Source of the DNA: Eutreptiella sp. 'Long Island Sound 2002'
Taxonomy: Eukaryota; Euglenozoa; Euglenophyceae; Eutreptiales; Eutreptiaceae
NCBI GenBank assembly: GCA_964036045.1
Contig: OZ038380.1
Coordinates: 126,524,899 to 126,588,898, forward strand
DNA length: 64,000 nt
Reading direction: 5' to 3'
The notes under the pieces are model-generated. The model had not been told where the DNA came from, searched no databases, and saw only the letters and a list, made by a program, of their open reading frames with translations. Shown one piece after another: positions 19,761-30,970 of this stretch. The position numbers were made by a program, and so were the translations under genes. Each line of letters starts with the position of its first letter. The stretch's first letter is position 1.

Positions 19761-21975
19761 ATGTTTCACCATGAATTTGTTGTGAACAACCATGCTATAT
19801 GGGTGAAGGGGGAGATCTCCAAGCTGGAGGCATTTGCCAGCATATGCCCTATTCCAGCTGATCAATTCATGGTGTCAGCCTTTGCCATGAACTTTCCCAC
19901 GGCCACCCCCTTGCAGGCCAAGGACCTAGACCAGCTACAGCGCCCCCCAAGTGGCACCTTCACAGTTGTGCGTAGGTCCCTTGGCCCTTTGCCTACCACA
20001 CAGGCCACATCAGTCACCCAAGCACCAGAGTGCCAGGCCGCTGTACTTCGCCTTCGCCATGAGCATGTGGTGCCAGCCGGTGTCTTGCGCACCTTAGACC
20101 ATCTCCAACCAGGGGTTGGTTGGTCAATGGTTGCTTTAAGGCAACAGGAGGACCTGCATCTTTCTGCAGTGGACTACTCCCTGGACAACAGGAAGTTGTT
20201 ACCACAGCTGTGCCACCTACTTCTACAGAAGTGTGGCTCATTGGCTGCCCAAGGCCGGCAGAAACCCCCACCACCCCATGCCACCCTGACCTTAGGCCTC
20301 TACGCCGACGGTTACCAGCCCCGGGGCCGTCCAAATATTAACACAAAAATCAGTATAATTGATTTCCAGGGACACTGGTTCCCAATGTCTGGCAATCTGC
20401 CTAGGTGCACAGACATGTTGACCTGGCAAAAGCTTCCCAAGGTCAGTGATTGCCAGTGGCTACCCAAACGTGCAGAGGCCTTACAAGCACTGCCTTCTTG
20501 TAAATTTAAGCAACGTATGAAGTATGCTGGTGCAGTGTACAACACCACCCTGCAGATAAGGCTCGGGGCAATCACTGCCGATCACCACCATTTGTGGTCT
20601 GAGTGCCGGCAAAAGGGCTGTGTGGCGTGTCCCTGGGTGAATAAGGATGGGGCGGGAGAACTCTTTTTGCACAAAGGGGGATGTCTCAATGGTGTGCGTG
20701 GGTCCCATAAGTTTTAGGGGGTTTCTAACCTGGAAGAGGTATATATTGTGCAACCTGTATTGCACAACACCAAAGGAGCAGCCTCCAGGATCCTGGGTGT
20801 CATAGGTCGAACACTACCAGCGCCCTACAACCATGAGCTACTCCAGGTCATAGCACATGTGGCAAGGAGGTATGATCCTGGATCTTTGCCACCTGATAGC
20901 AGGCAGCACATGCGTCACGTACGAGGTAGATTTCAGGCAGGCATTAGCCTCACAGGTCGCGAGGCCCGCACAGTCATGGGCAGACTAGCAGGGGGTATGG
21001 TGCTCCCCCTGCCTTTCCATTCCTTGGTGGTGGCATTTTGCCACATGGTGCATCTATGCTATGGTTGTAATAACCTGGCAACTGTCACATGGCAAGCTAT
21101 GGGGATGTTGTACACATATATTGTGCACATCATCCCCGAGTTTGCTGAAGAAGGTTGCACTGCAACCTTATATATGCATGGGTGGTCCCACACATGGTTT
21201 AATCCACGGACACCCATGCTGTATTCCGATGAGGCCGGCGAGCGGGATCTGAGGGTGGCCAAGAGATATGCCCCCGTCACTAGTACCAGGCAAGATGCCA
21301 GTATTAGTGAAAGTTTGAAGCATGAGCTGTATCAGAAGTTCTTGCAGAAAAAAAAGAAGATCCCCTGTGCCAAAATTTGGGCGCCCGTGCAACGAAACGT
21401 TGTTCTTGAGGCGTGCATGGTTGCTGCCAATGCCGTGTGGCATGTGGTCTTCCAACGCCTCTTAGAGCATTTGCTGGATTTCCAGGAGGGAGGTGGTTGC
21501 TCCCTATATATGCACCCAGACACCCGTTCGGTGAAATGCGCCTTTCCAGGTGCAAATCCCGAGAGTGATGTGGTATGTCTGTGTGGGACCTGTGGCTCAA
21601 AGCGTGGTGTCCGTCAATGGGTACCACTGGACAGGGAAGCTGTCTGCAAGTGGCCCAAACTGGGTTTGAAGAGCCGTGCCACATTTAAGTCCTGTGCTGC
21701 ACGCCGTAAGGCGCTGAAGGACAAGGGAAAGGGTAAGGGACGTGTGGGGCCCATCCCTCAAAGCCGAGTTTCTAACCCTGCGACAGTTGATATTGTACCC
21801 CCTTCGGAGGGCGAGGACAGTGCTGCTTCATTTCAAGGTCCTACGGGTTTGAACGAGCAGCAGCGTGTTCAACCCATGAGGCGTACGAAGTTGGCGCGTG
21901 TACCCATTATTGATAGCGACATTGAGCAGCAACTTGTGTGCCCTCGTGGCAGTGGCAGTAGCAGCAGCAGCAGTA

Positions 21976-22022
<47 letters not shown>

Positions 22023-22262
22023 GATAGTGGGAGCAGTAGCAGTCCCGAGGAAAATGATTCGGATGATGATGCTGTGCACCTATCTGGTGCCTCCACAGTA
22101 AGTGCCTCAGATTCTTCCTCATCATCCAGTGACAACCCTGAACCCCAACCTCAACCCAAGAAGTATCGCCGTGTGGTGGTGGATGTGGATGCCATGTCAA
22201 GCGATGGCTGTCCTGTGCAGATGCTCAGCGAAGGAGATTACAGCATTCACAGTTCAAGCTGA
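19761..22262 (+). CDS. CACTA/EnSpm-like transposase, one in-frame TAG
   Basis: The ATG at 19761 lies 5 nt after TTCTGTTTTCCAG (AG ends 19755). The frame runs 834 codons to a TGA at 22262 with a single in-frame TAG at 20715-20717. Three blocks look like the Transposase_21 plus DUF4218-like layout of CACTA transposases: LGLYADGYQP (near residue 180), a Cys cluster CRQKGCVACPW followed by LFLHKGGC (near 281-300), and, after the TAG, a helical region with FHSLVVAFCHMVHL and then ERDLRVAKRYAP plus DASISESL (near 493-515). The last resembles the ER-x-L-x-x-x-K ... EGSIAE block. The tail is Ser-rich with a CAG/AGC microsatellite, acidic clusters and basic patches. Assignment is from motif memory, without a search; a Plavaka/KDZ relative is the main alternative. 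The TAG may be a nonsense mutation, a read-through site or within an unseen intron. Confidence 0.45.
21949..22025 (+). repeat. AGC trinucleotide repeat encoding poly-Ser
   Basis: About 25 AGC/AGT units, in frame with the transposase-like ORF and translated as a Ser run; read in other frames it gives poly-Ala or poly-Gln. Confidence 0.95.
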
Positions 22263-22435
22263 AATGAACAGGCAAGGCACTGAGCATTCACATTTCAAGC
22301 GTAAGTGAACGGTCATGTTTGTCTTTTTGTGTGTTTCTTTGCTGAGGTGTGGGATTTGGGAACCAAGAACGGTGTAGGTCATTGTACAAAAAACTGATGG
22401 AAAAACGCTTGGAAGTTTTTTAAATCCCTCGGAAA

Positions 22436-22553
22436 GATGCTCGGAAGTTTTGGCAGCCAAATCGGGTCCCAAAACGCAACCGATATCGGTAGGAATGTTC
22501 CATGGGCTCCCCAGCTGACCGTGCCGGGGGAGCTCGGAAGAAATTTTGGCTGG
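22436..22553 (+). repeat. third copy of the 157-bp family
   Basis: It matches 10587-10700 over about 118 bp in the same orientation, including the GCAACCGATATCGGTAGG stretch. It lies just downstream of the transposase-like ORF. Confidence 0.9.
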
Positions 22554-22706
22554 GACTTCCGAGATCAACCCTGCAATATGAGTCCCATTTGCTGAGCATG
22601 AATGCTGAGCATCCCCAAATATCCTGAGCAATATGCTCAGCATTTTCCTACCATTTTTTACCTTCTATGCTGTGCGTCCCAGCACCATGTGTTGTTTTGG
22701 CACCAA

Positions 22707-22860
22707 CTGGCCGAAATTTCGGCCAGGTTAATAAAAATAGGAAATACACGTATATGCTTTGGGGGTAGTTTTATTTGTTTTTCAATGACCCATATTTTTG
22801 CTGTTCTTTTACTTGTGCTGTATACGTGGGTTTTGTGGTGACCCTGGAACCAAGGGGTAA
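22707..22860 (+). repeat. solo piece of the palindromic foldback arm
   Basis: It contains GGCCGAAATTTCGGCC and then matches 9553-9690 of the foldback right arm (AATAAAAATAGGAAATACAC, GGGGGTAGTTTT). No second arm is seen nearby. Confidence 0.85.
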
Positions 22861-24869
22861 AAGTAATAATAGATAGACCCCCCCCCCCCTACTAAAGGAA
22901 TGCAATGGTCTAAATGTAAAATACCACCATATTTTTGTGATTTGGTATCTTTATTTCGAAAATTTGTGTGTAGCTAGAAATAGAAATAACGGCATATATT
23001 TCACATACATACCTTCATTTTGCCTATTGCCACCGGGGGGGGATAGATACCCCCAAAATAACACCCCTTTTCACATACTTTTCTCCTCACTACAACATGG
23101 ACTTCCGTAGGCCATAGCGCCAGGTGGGGGGCGGGCAACTTGTGACGCCTAAGTGTTGTCTGACATGCCTACCAGCATCTACATTTGCAGCTTTATTTAG
23201 GCACGCTTAAATGTTGTGCTCACATGTGCTCTTTCTTTGTGTTGTGTTTGTACATTCAACTATGGCTGCAGTGGGAGGCTTTTGAGGGGCGCTGCACGGA
23301 GGAATAGCGGTCCTAACTGATTTTGGTTGTTGTACATTGGACATGGCTGTCCATGGCCGTTGCAATGCTATGTCTAATCTTTGCAAGTTGCACTCTCCTT
23401 TAGCTGCGTGCATGCTGTTGTGTTCTCCTCTTTTTCGGAATCAGCATCCTTGGGTGTGTAGTGTAACTGGATTCAATGATAGTAGAAATGGAACTCGTGT
23501 GGTGAAAACTCTCGGAATGGCCACAGAACTCACAAACAGACTGCAATAACCGGCCAGATTGCTGGCAAATTTCATACGGTTGTATGGTCGATCAAGCTCA
23601 AAGCTACCAAATGAAGCATGTTCAGAAAAGGAAAGCATTAGATGGAAAACATGACATCTTTCACTGGTGAAAAAAGGTTGGTTTGATGTTTTTTGCAGAT
23701 AAAGGACTAGTTTTTAGAGCAGCAGCACTAAGCAGTTTCACCGCAAGCATTGCACTTCATGTCTGGCCTGCTTGAAGATGATACATCTATCTGGTTTTAT
23801 TGCAACTGCTCTCACATCGCTATCTACAAATATAGACTCATTTCAACACCGCAAAGATATCTACGCATGCTACCTTTCGGATTTGCATTGGGTGGATCAG
23901 CACAGATCGCAGCGGGCCCATTTGACCCCCTCGCACCCCCGAGAAATATCACCAAGCAATTCTGTGCTCAAAAGCATATTCGGCACCCAAACATATATTT
24001 TCGTGATTGCTTTTTGATTTGTGTTCCATTCTTCTGCATTTTGGCGTTGAAGGTGCCTTTTAGTGTTTCATACTCACGTGTAGTCAATGTAGAATGGATT
24101 TTGCAGTGGCGTTGTCAGAGGAACTGCGGGGAGTTGCAGGGATTTACATCTTGTGTTTGTTGTCTGAGATGCTCGCCAGCATCCGTATTAGCAGCTTTGT
24201 TGGAGCCTACTAAAAATTTGTGCGCACAATTGCACATTCTTTTGTCTTTCCATGTTCAATCATGGTTCAAGTGGGAGGTCTTTGAGGGGCGCTGCAGGGA
24301 GGCATAGCGCACCTACCTGATTTTGGTTGCCGTACATAGCACTGGTCGTCTTGCGTTCTCTTATAATTTTTAATATTCCAAAATCCGATACTTGCTATCC
24401 ACTACACTTTCTTCGGTTTCAATGATGTGTTTACAAGAGAAAGCTGCTAATGCATAGGTATGAGGTATTGACGGTTTTTCAAGGTTGGCAACGGAGACAA
24501 AAGTATTGGGAAAAAAGATAACGATTTCGGCACAAATGAGAACAATTTTTGCAAAAATGAGCGTTCGGGAAATGATGGTACTTAAAAATAATAGTTGATG
24601 CAGAGGCAGACCTTGGTACGTGACGCGGAACGGCGACCGAACGTGTTTAGTCTCATCACATGGGGATCGGCTGGTAGTGCGGAACGGCACACTAACCAAA
24701 TCAAAAGAGTGCAAGCAAAGGTTGAAGCGTTGTACGACAAGAGGGGTGGGCACGGCCTCCTAAGCGAATAAAGGGGGAGTGCCGTATGGTGCCTAAGTTG
24801 GACACAACCAAGGGAATATATAGAGTGTTGGCAGCGCTGTAGTATGGTGAAAATATGAATGACTAGAAA
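22861..24869. other. AT-rich spacer with diverged repeats, no gene seen
   Basis: Holds the second copy of the AT-rich dispersed repeat (about 23770-24336). A block reading TTTGAGGGGCGCTGCA occurs twice, at about 23280 and 24282. The 25-bp inverted match to 6980-7004 is at 23129-23153. Open frames are short and show no motif. Confidence 0.6.
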
Positions 24870-27367
24870 CAGTGCAAAATGAAGCAGGAGGTAGTGGAGA
24901 TGTTTCAGCACGAAGACGTACGGATCATCTCTTGAAAATACTAGCCAGGGCGGAAATAGGTGAAGAGATAGAAACATGGTGCATGCACGTTGTTGAGTGG
25001 GGAGGGCTGGCCAGCGCGTCGGCGCACAACAAATTCGTGAGCACGGTGTTGTATCACGAAAGTTCGGAGGTTGCTAGAAGGGGAAAGGAGAGCCAGAAGG
25101 TGGCGGAGGTGGGCACTAGAGGAGCTGTCATGGCACGTGCAAACGGAGGGTGGGCCAAAGGGAGACGTCGGGCACGTGATGGCTATCATGGAAGTAGTGG
25201 ACAAGGAGGCGGCGCGGATACGAAGCGGGGTTGAGGAAATGGACGAAGCGGCAAGAGAAGGTGATGCGAAAGATGGAACAACAGAGCAAGAGATGAGGGT
25301 AACTAGGTGGTCCTAGAAGATGTGGACTGGGATGTCCCGAAGCACATCGGGGAGGTCGGGGTAACAGAAAGGGTAGACACGAGAGATGCGAGAGTAGCGG
25401 TACATAGGGAGATGCATGACGACAAGCGGCAACGGAAGGTGCTTGCAACGGGGTATAGGCCAAGGATCACAGGGGGACTATTTGGGACAGGGCGGGTGGC
25501 GGGAAGATTCATAGTGGTGTGAGTTGAGGGGGGCTCATACAAGGGTGATGGAAACAGCAAGGAGCACGGTGCCCAGCAAGGAGGGGACAGCGCGGAAGGG
25601 GAAGGTGGCAAGTGGGCACACGACAAAGTGCAAAATAGCGCAGAGCAGAACAATTGCGAGGGGGACATCGTGGGAAGGACGGAGGGGAGGGGAGGGGTCT
25701 ACACCCTGACCGCGGCAGACAAGAAGGGGGGGGACCTGGTGATATGGAGGGGTGACACCACAAAGGTGTTGGACGAGACAGAAGAGGAGCGGTTATAGTA
25801 CTCAGCATGTGAAGGGGTCTTTGGAGTGCGCACACCGCGCATACATAGGGAGGAGGAGCGAGAGAAGGGACGACTGGGTGAATGGATGCGCAAGGGGCCG
25901 GGGTACGTGGAGCTTTGGCCCAAAGCCGTGGGACAGGCACTGCTGGAGTTGCAACGTCAACACGTTTCGAGGACCGAGGCCGAGTACCTCGCCCCTCATC
26001 TAGTTGAGGGGGTACCGTGGGAGGATGTGTGGGCGACGATGCGGCAGCTTGCACAGCTCACCGCAGAGGGGTTTGTCGCCATGACGGGTGAGGGGACCAA
26101 GCTTTATGATGCCGGGTGCCCGCCACGACTGCGGTTGCGGCACCTATATTCTTTTCGCCCCGTGGAACCCGCCCACGTTCAACAACCGGGCAATCCAAGG
26201 CTACATTGGATGCCCATCGTAGTGGATGGCACCTCTCGCCATGAGGCATGGTGCGTTCATTGCACTTTTGGGGGAACAAGCAGCCCCAACCAATTTTCAA
26301 GCAGGTTGCTACTGGGGGGTAGTGAGGAGTGGGCAACGTGGTATGCAGCTGCACAAGAGGTGGACCAACGATTGTGGGATGCTAGTAAGGTCGTATTCCA
26401 GGATACCGCCGGCCCAACCAGCTGATCATGTTTTTGTTGTGTGATGATGGCATAGCACAAAATTTAATGGCCAATTGTAAGAATTGGAAAGCTGAGGCTC
26501 CTCGAGCCTCGGTGTGTTGGGTTTGTGGGTGCAATAAGGCAGAGTGTATTGCCAGCTTTGGTTTTGAAAACACCATTGATGGTTGGTGGGAAAGCGTGCT
26601 CCCGATTTGAGCTACATGTAGACACATCCCGGCCGACCGTCGCATTCCCGACTATGGGTTGCACAGGGTGCTGTCTGTCGCTATTTGTGGTATATTGGGC
26701 ATGCGGGACGTGGTGTCGGCTGCCACCGGCAAATCCGCGGCTTTTGTTGTCCGAAAGCTTTTTCAACCTATTCTAGACATTGCCCGCATGGAAGCAAAGA
26801 CGGCAACGAAGGGTAGGTTGAATAAGGGCAAGGCAAACGGGAACGGAAAGGTTACGTTGGGGTGCGCCTCTGTTGTGCACTTCATGCACTGCCGGAGGTG
26901 GGAGGCTCTCATTAATGTGTGCCTTAGCGAGGGGGGGATGAACAACAAGCGGGTGGGAGGAAGACTATGGGGGGTTGTTTGTAGGGAGTGGCGGGAAAGT
27001 TTTGCCAAATTGTGTGTATACATGTGTATTGTGTATATATATGCATGGCAAATGGGATGGCTGTCCGGGGGGGATGTAGGGATCTAGCATCGGAATGGGC
27101 AAAGCACACTTAGTCTTACAATGGCCTAAGCTATTGTGGTCGCATTTGTGGATCGACCACATGTATTTTTTTGCCCGCAAGTGGAGAATCCTCTCCAAAT
27201 TTTCATGCTTTGCCATGGAAGGCATCCACCGTAGGCTAAAGCGCATGCTGCGCAATTGCAGGGGCCTCGGCCTCCTACGCGGCCGCCTAGGGGTGCAGGT
27301 TGTGGTTGACAACCACACCATAGATGACAACCTTCTCCGAGAGGGGTGGGATGTCACCAAGTGGTAG
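24870..27367 (+). pseudogene. decayed transposase-like gene, family not recognised
   Basis: Coding character shifts repeatedly between the three plus frames. The better pieces are 25826-26425 (SRTEAEYLAPHLVEGVPWED, MPIVVDGTSRHEAWCVHCTF), 26428-26610 (FLLCDDGIAQNLMANCKNW then VCWVCGC), 26659-27087 (RVLSVAICGILGMRDVVSAA, a Lys/Gly-rich stretch) and 27095-27367 (WSHLWIDHMYFFARKWRIL, FAMEGIHRRLKRMLRN, VVVDNHTIDDN). The order of an Asp-containing strand, a CxxC insertion and a C-terminal helical HRRLKR block resembles domesticated or relic DDE transposases. I cannot name the family. At least three frameshifts and one TGA break it. Confidence 0.4.
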
Positions 27368-30300
27368 ATGTGTGGACAAGGGCCCTTAAACTTGCAGCAG
27401 TGGGCTAGCCGGGCCCGCAAAAGGGCACTTAGTGACCTCAACTATGTACGTATCCTCAAACAACGTTTCAAAATCCGCAAACGGCAGATGTAGGACATGC
27501 GGATACAACCATGGGTTTTGCTTGCACTTGTAACTTGATGTGGCCCACGGCATGGTGAACATGCGCACGTAGATGCAATTGTTACCGTCAAGTTTGCACA
27601 AAAATCGCCGATTTTCGTGAATATACGCATTCACGCCGTCGCCGCAGACACATGCGAGTTGTACGGCGTGAATAGTGGATTTTGGGGGGCACCATGGCAC
27701 CCTAGCGTGTCAAAAAAAAGGCCATTTCTTTTCGCAGGCAGCTGATTTTTTTTTTTAGAATTTTTCGAAATATTGCTACCAACCTAACCCTATGAAAGAA
27801 GCTTTTTCCCGCCAAAACGGTAGGTTTGAGCACCCATATTTGCGCTATATTCACTCCCCATTCAAATGTTCCCTTGCCGGCCGTTTGCAAAGGTTACAAA
27901 ACCCCCTACAATCACAGTGAGTGACTTTATGACCTCTGTAAAGGGCGATGGAACCGCCTCCTTAAAGGGGCATAACATACAAACACATGTTCAAAGCCCC
28001 CATGGACCTCCGTGTGGGGATCAACAGTATGAAGACAAAACAATGCTGCTTGAATTGTTTGAATTGCTTTGATGTGTCATGTGTTGTGGTTTAGAATTAA
28101 AGGTGGGTGGGGACGGTTCTATGGCCTTGAGGAGGGTGCACCCTATCTTGCTCCTTTATGGGGTTGTCATTGTGACATACTGTGGAGTCGTGTGATCACC
28201 CTCTACACTTCAGTGATTTCTCGACCAACCATATTGTGATGCACTAGGCCTAGAAGCGTGGCAAACACATCGCGGTGCTGTAAATTAGCTTAAATCAATT
28301 GACTTCACAAAACTAGCTTCTTCAACATTAAACGCCTTCAAAAACCATTTTTATTTCTTGTCTTGGATAGCAATTTTGTGCGTGTTAGCCTTGTTCAGCT
28401 TTGGGAAGGCCCCTTGGGGGGAATAGTGCGCGTTGTGCACAAAGTTTGTGCAGGACCATACTCAAGCTGCATGGTAGTGCGTAGTACCAATAACAATGAG
28501 CCTTGTAATGCATTTGTATGAGTTGCTTGCCTGAAGAATCCAAGAAGAGCCAAAAGCTCAAGAAGTTGATGGGCGGACCTTGCGCCATTTGCTACATTTG
28601 GAAAAAGAGGGGCTGCCAAATGGCTTGGGTAATTGCAATGTAGCATTCCATGCTCCCTGCGACAAGCATGATGTGTGCCCCAACGACCCCGCAACGCAAA
28701 GTGAAGACGAGCCAGACATGCACGGGTGGGGGTGTAGTATGGTTTGTATAGGCAAGAATATTGCCAGTTGTAGCAAAAAACCCAATTTCTCGTTGTCATA
28801 TGCGCGCTGTGCACGCACTGTGCACACATGCCCCCATGGAGAGTGACCCGTGGTCGCAGACCCGAATGCTAAGCAATCAAACATGCATACCTCACACCTA
28901 CACTCATAAAACTCATCAGGTTACAAAACCCTAAGTAATCACAATGGTAGTGGCTGGGCACAATTGACCTAAGGGGAAACGCTTGTTCGGCACATAGACA
29001 AGACAGTGGGTAGTGGCAGCGGTGTTGCAAGCGTTGCATGATAACGGAGACAAGGGTGCCGGAACCACGGTAAGAGTGTGGTTAGACATCGTGAACGCTC
29101 CATCCACATAAACATACAACACTTCTCTTATGTGAGGGGGCAAGCACATTGACCAAAAAGCCTTTGCTAGGTCTACATGGCAAACAAAAAGCTGCTCCCT
29201 TGGAGGAGTCCTCAAGCGCAGCTCTCCCAAAACATGCAAAAGTGGATCATTTAAATACTGAAGACAACAACTGGGGCCCTTCCCTAATACAAAAAAATGT
29301 GTCCCCATAAAGTGCAACTGCACCATGAGGGCTGGGTCCTCCAGCACTGGAATGCAAAACTGGTCGGCTTTGTCGCACTTGCCTCATTAAACTGTACCAG
29401 GAGCAGTATCATGGAGGCTGTTTAACAAGTCTTAGAGATGCGATGGAACCCCCCACCCACCAATGCCAGTTGCTCAAGGCCCCATCACAAATCAAGGCGT
29501 TGGAGCGGGGGAAGGCATGAATATACTTGCCAAAAGGCATTTGGCCTGCAGCTTGCTGATTGTCAAAAGGGGCAATATTTTTGGGAAACTATTGGAAGAG
29601 CTGCTTGTTTTATATGAGAAGAGGTGTTTATTTTGGTGTTCTTTCCTTGTGACAATTTTGTCAATGCGCACTTTCCACAACCACTATCAGCACCACCCCA
29701 CATCTTTTGGCTGCTCGTACAATCCATTTCTTGAGAAACTCTTGCTTTTTGATCAATTTGGATGGTGATTTTTATATGTTCCGCTGGATTTTGTGTATGT
29801 TTGTCAAATTTATGCATGCTCGCGTATTTCGAAACTTTGGGTTTGTATGTGTTGTTGGTCGGGCAGATGCGAGGCGTTTGTTTGCGGATTCATCACCAGG
29901 CGGTGATGAATCTGCAAGCAAGAAGAAGACTCATTTTGTTGCTCAAATCATGTTTGGCCCTTGCACCCCTTCCCAAACATTACAAATAGAAACAGATGAG
30001 AAAAAAATGCAGCCTGGCGTGGTTCGAACGCATTGCTGCAGAAGGTAGGCATGAGCTGCACTCTTTGTAAGCGTCCTTGGGCAATCCCATGTGGGCACCG
30101 CATGTATGCCGTGGGGATGCACTCAACAATGACAACCTTCTGGTCCCCAAGGGACATTAGGCGCTGATTGAGGGCACAATGGCTGATCCCAGTATTTTCA
30201 TGACAAAGAAAAAGTGGGGAACACCGAGAATGCAGATCAAAAGTGGTGGAAAATGAGGCAAAGAAGGGGCCAACAGGACTGACTTGGCCCATGGGAGCCC

Positions 30301-30640
30301 TGGAAGAGAATCGGTGCGTCCCTCATCTCCACTGCTGCTCACCAGCTGCAGTGGGACAAGGTGTTTGGCTGGGGTAGATCTGGAACCAATACGGTCAAAG
30401 ACATGCAATGCTGTGACGGTGGGCAATTGGCATTTGGGACCCTGCCCCCGCCCTTCAAAGAGGCTTCTGTGAGCAAGGCCCAAACAGGCCCATGAGGGGT
30501 CCCAGGGGAGTAGGGACTGCCCGAACAGAAATGATAACTCAAAATGATCTCTGTGATGCACGAGACATACATTGTGGGGCCCTTCCTTAACCAACCTCCC
30601 CCTACAAATGAATCATCTCTCCCTACCCTTGGACTGTACT
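27368..30640. other. spacer, no gene seen
   Basis: Mixed-composition DNA with short open frames on both strands and no recognisable motif, splice pattern or repeat. The only coding-looking signal appears at its right edge, where the dehydrogenase exon starts. Confidence 0.5.
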
Positions 30641-30644
30641 GCAG

Positions 30645-30970
30645 GGGAGCTTTGCCTTCTTTAAGGCAGCATTGTGGCCCTGGGACAAGGCCAAGATCGA
30701 CATGGTGAAGGAAGCATTGCAAGAGCGCGCTACCCTCATGACCAACAGCCCGCATCTCACTCATGCCCTGCCGATCGTCGTTCCCTTGTACAGTTGGCTG
30801 GAGCTGCCTTGGAACTACGTGTGTCTCAAGTTGTATGCTGGGCTCACATGGTGGAGCAATGCAGCCTTGGAGCCTGCAAAATATCTCTCCAGCGTTGAGG
30901 TTCGCAGCTTGACGACACCTTTAATGCCCACACCCAATCCCCAGCACAGGGGCTTATGTGTTGTCCTGCA
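30645..30970 (+). CDS. FAD-dependent glycerol-3-phosphate dehydrogenase, internal exon
   Basis: After CTGTACTGCAG (AG ends 30644) the frame reads FFKAALWPWDKAKIDMVKEA, then LQERATLMTNSPHLTHALPI, VVPLYSWLELPWNYVCLKLY and AKYLSSVEVRSL. This matches, in order, the segment of the family that follows GGVRYLE: the KLV-x-EAL-x-ER-x-x-L helix, the NAPHL-x-x-x-LPIM strand and the conserved Y-x-W-x-E-x-P-Y-Y-x-x-G-x-K-x-Y block. It is on the same strand and in the right order relative to the exon at 3355-3696. The acceptor could instead lie slightly inside (CTTCTTTAAG) and the 3' limit is uncertain (a possible donor is GAG|GTTCGC at about 30900). Catalytic and C-terminal parts of the enzyme are not found to the right in this window. 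Confidence 0.7.

Larger units (their letters stand above)
3697..30644 (+). other. candidate giant intron of the dehydrogenase gene, filled with mobile elements
   Basis: The interval opens with GT directly after a phase-0 exon end and closes with CTGTACTGCAG before the next recognisable dehydrogenase exon. It contains several unrelated repeat families and element genes described separately. The short segment that should encode the GGVRYLE motif was not found in it, so either a micro-exon of about 20-25 nt is hidden here or the gene is broken. Confidence 0.5.

Noticed and set aside
20736-20747. Promoter TATA box before a separate second transposase ORF
   Set aside because: The motif lies inside the continuous frame interrupted by one TAG; the supposed second ORF has no nearby ATG, so one gene is the simpler reading.
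25303-26054. Minus-strand Pro/Ser-rich ORFs
   Set aside because: They are shadows of purine-rich plus-strand coding relics and have no motif.
30009-30060. Possible tRNA (GGTTCGAACGC looks like a T-arm)
   Set aside because: The base pairs expected around the T-loop fail on both strands and no acceptor or anticodon arm can be drawn at the right distance.
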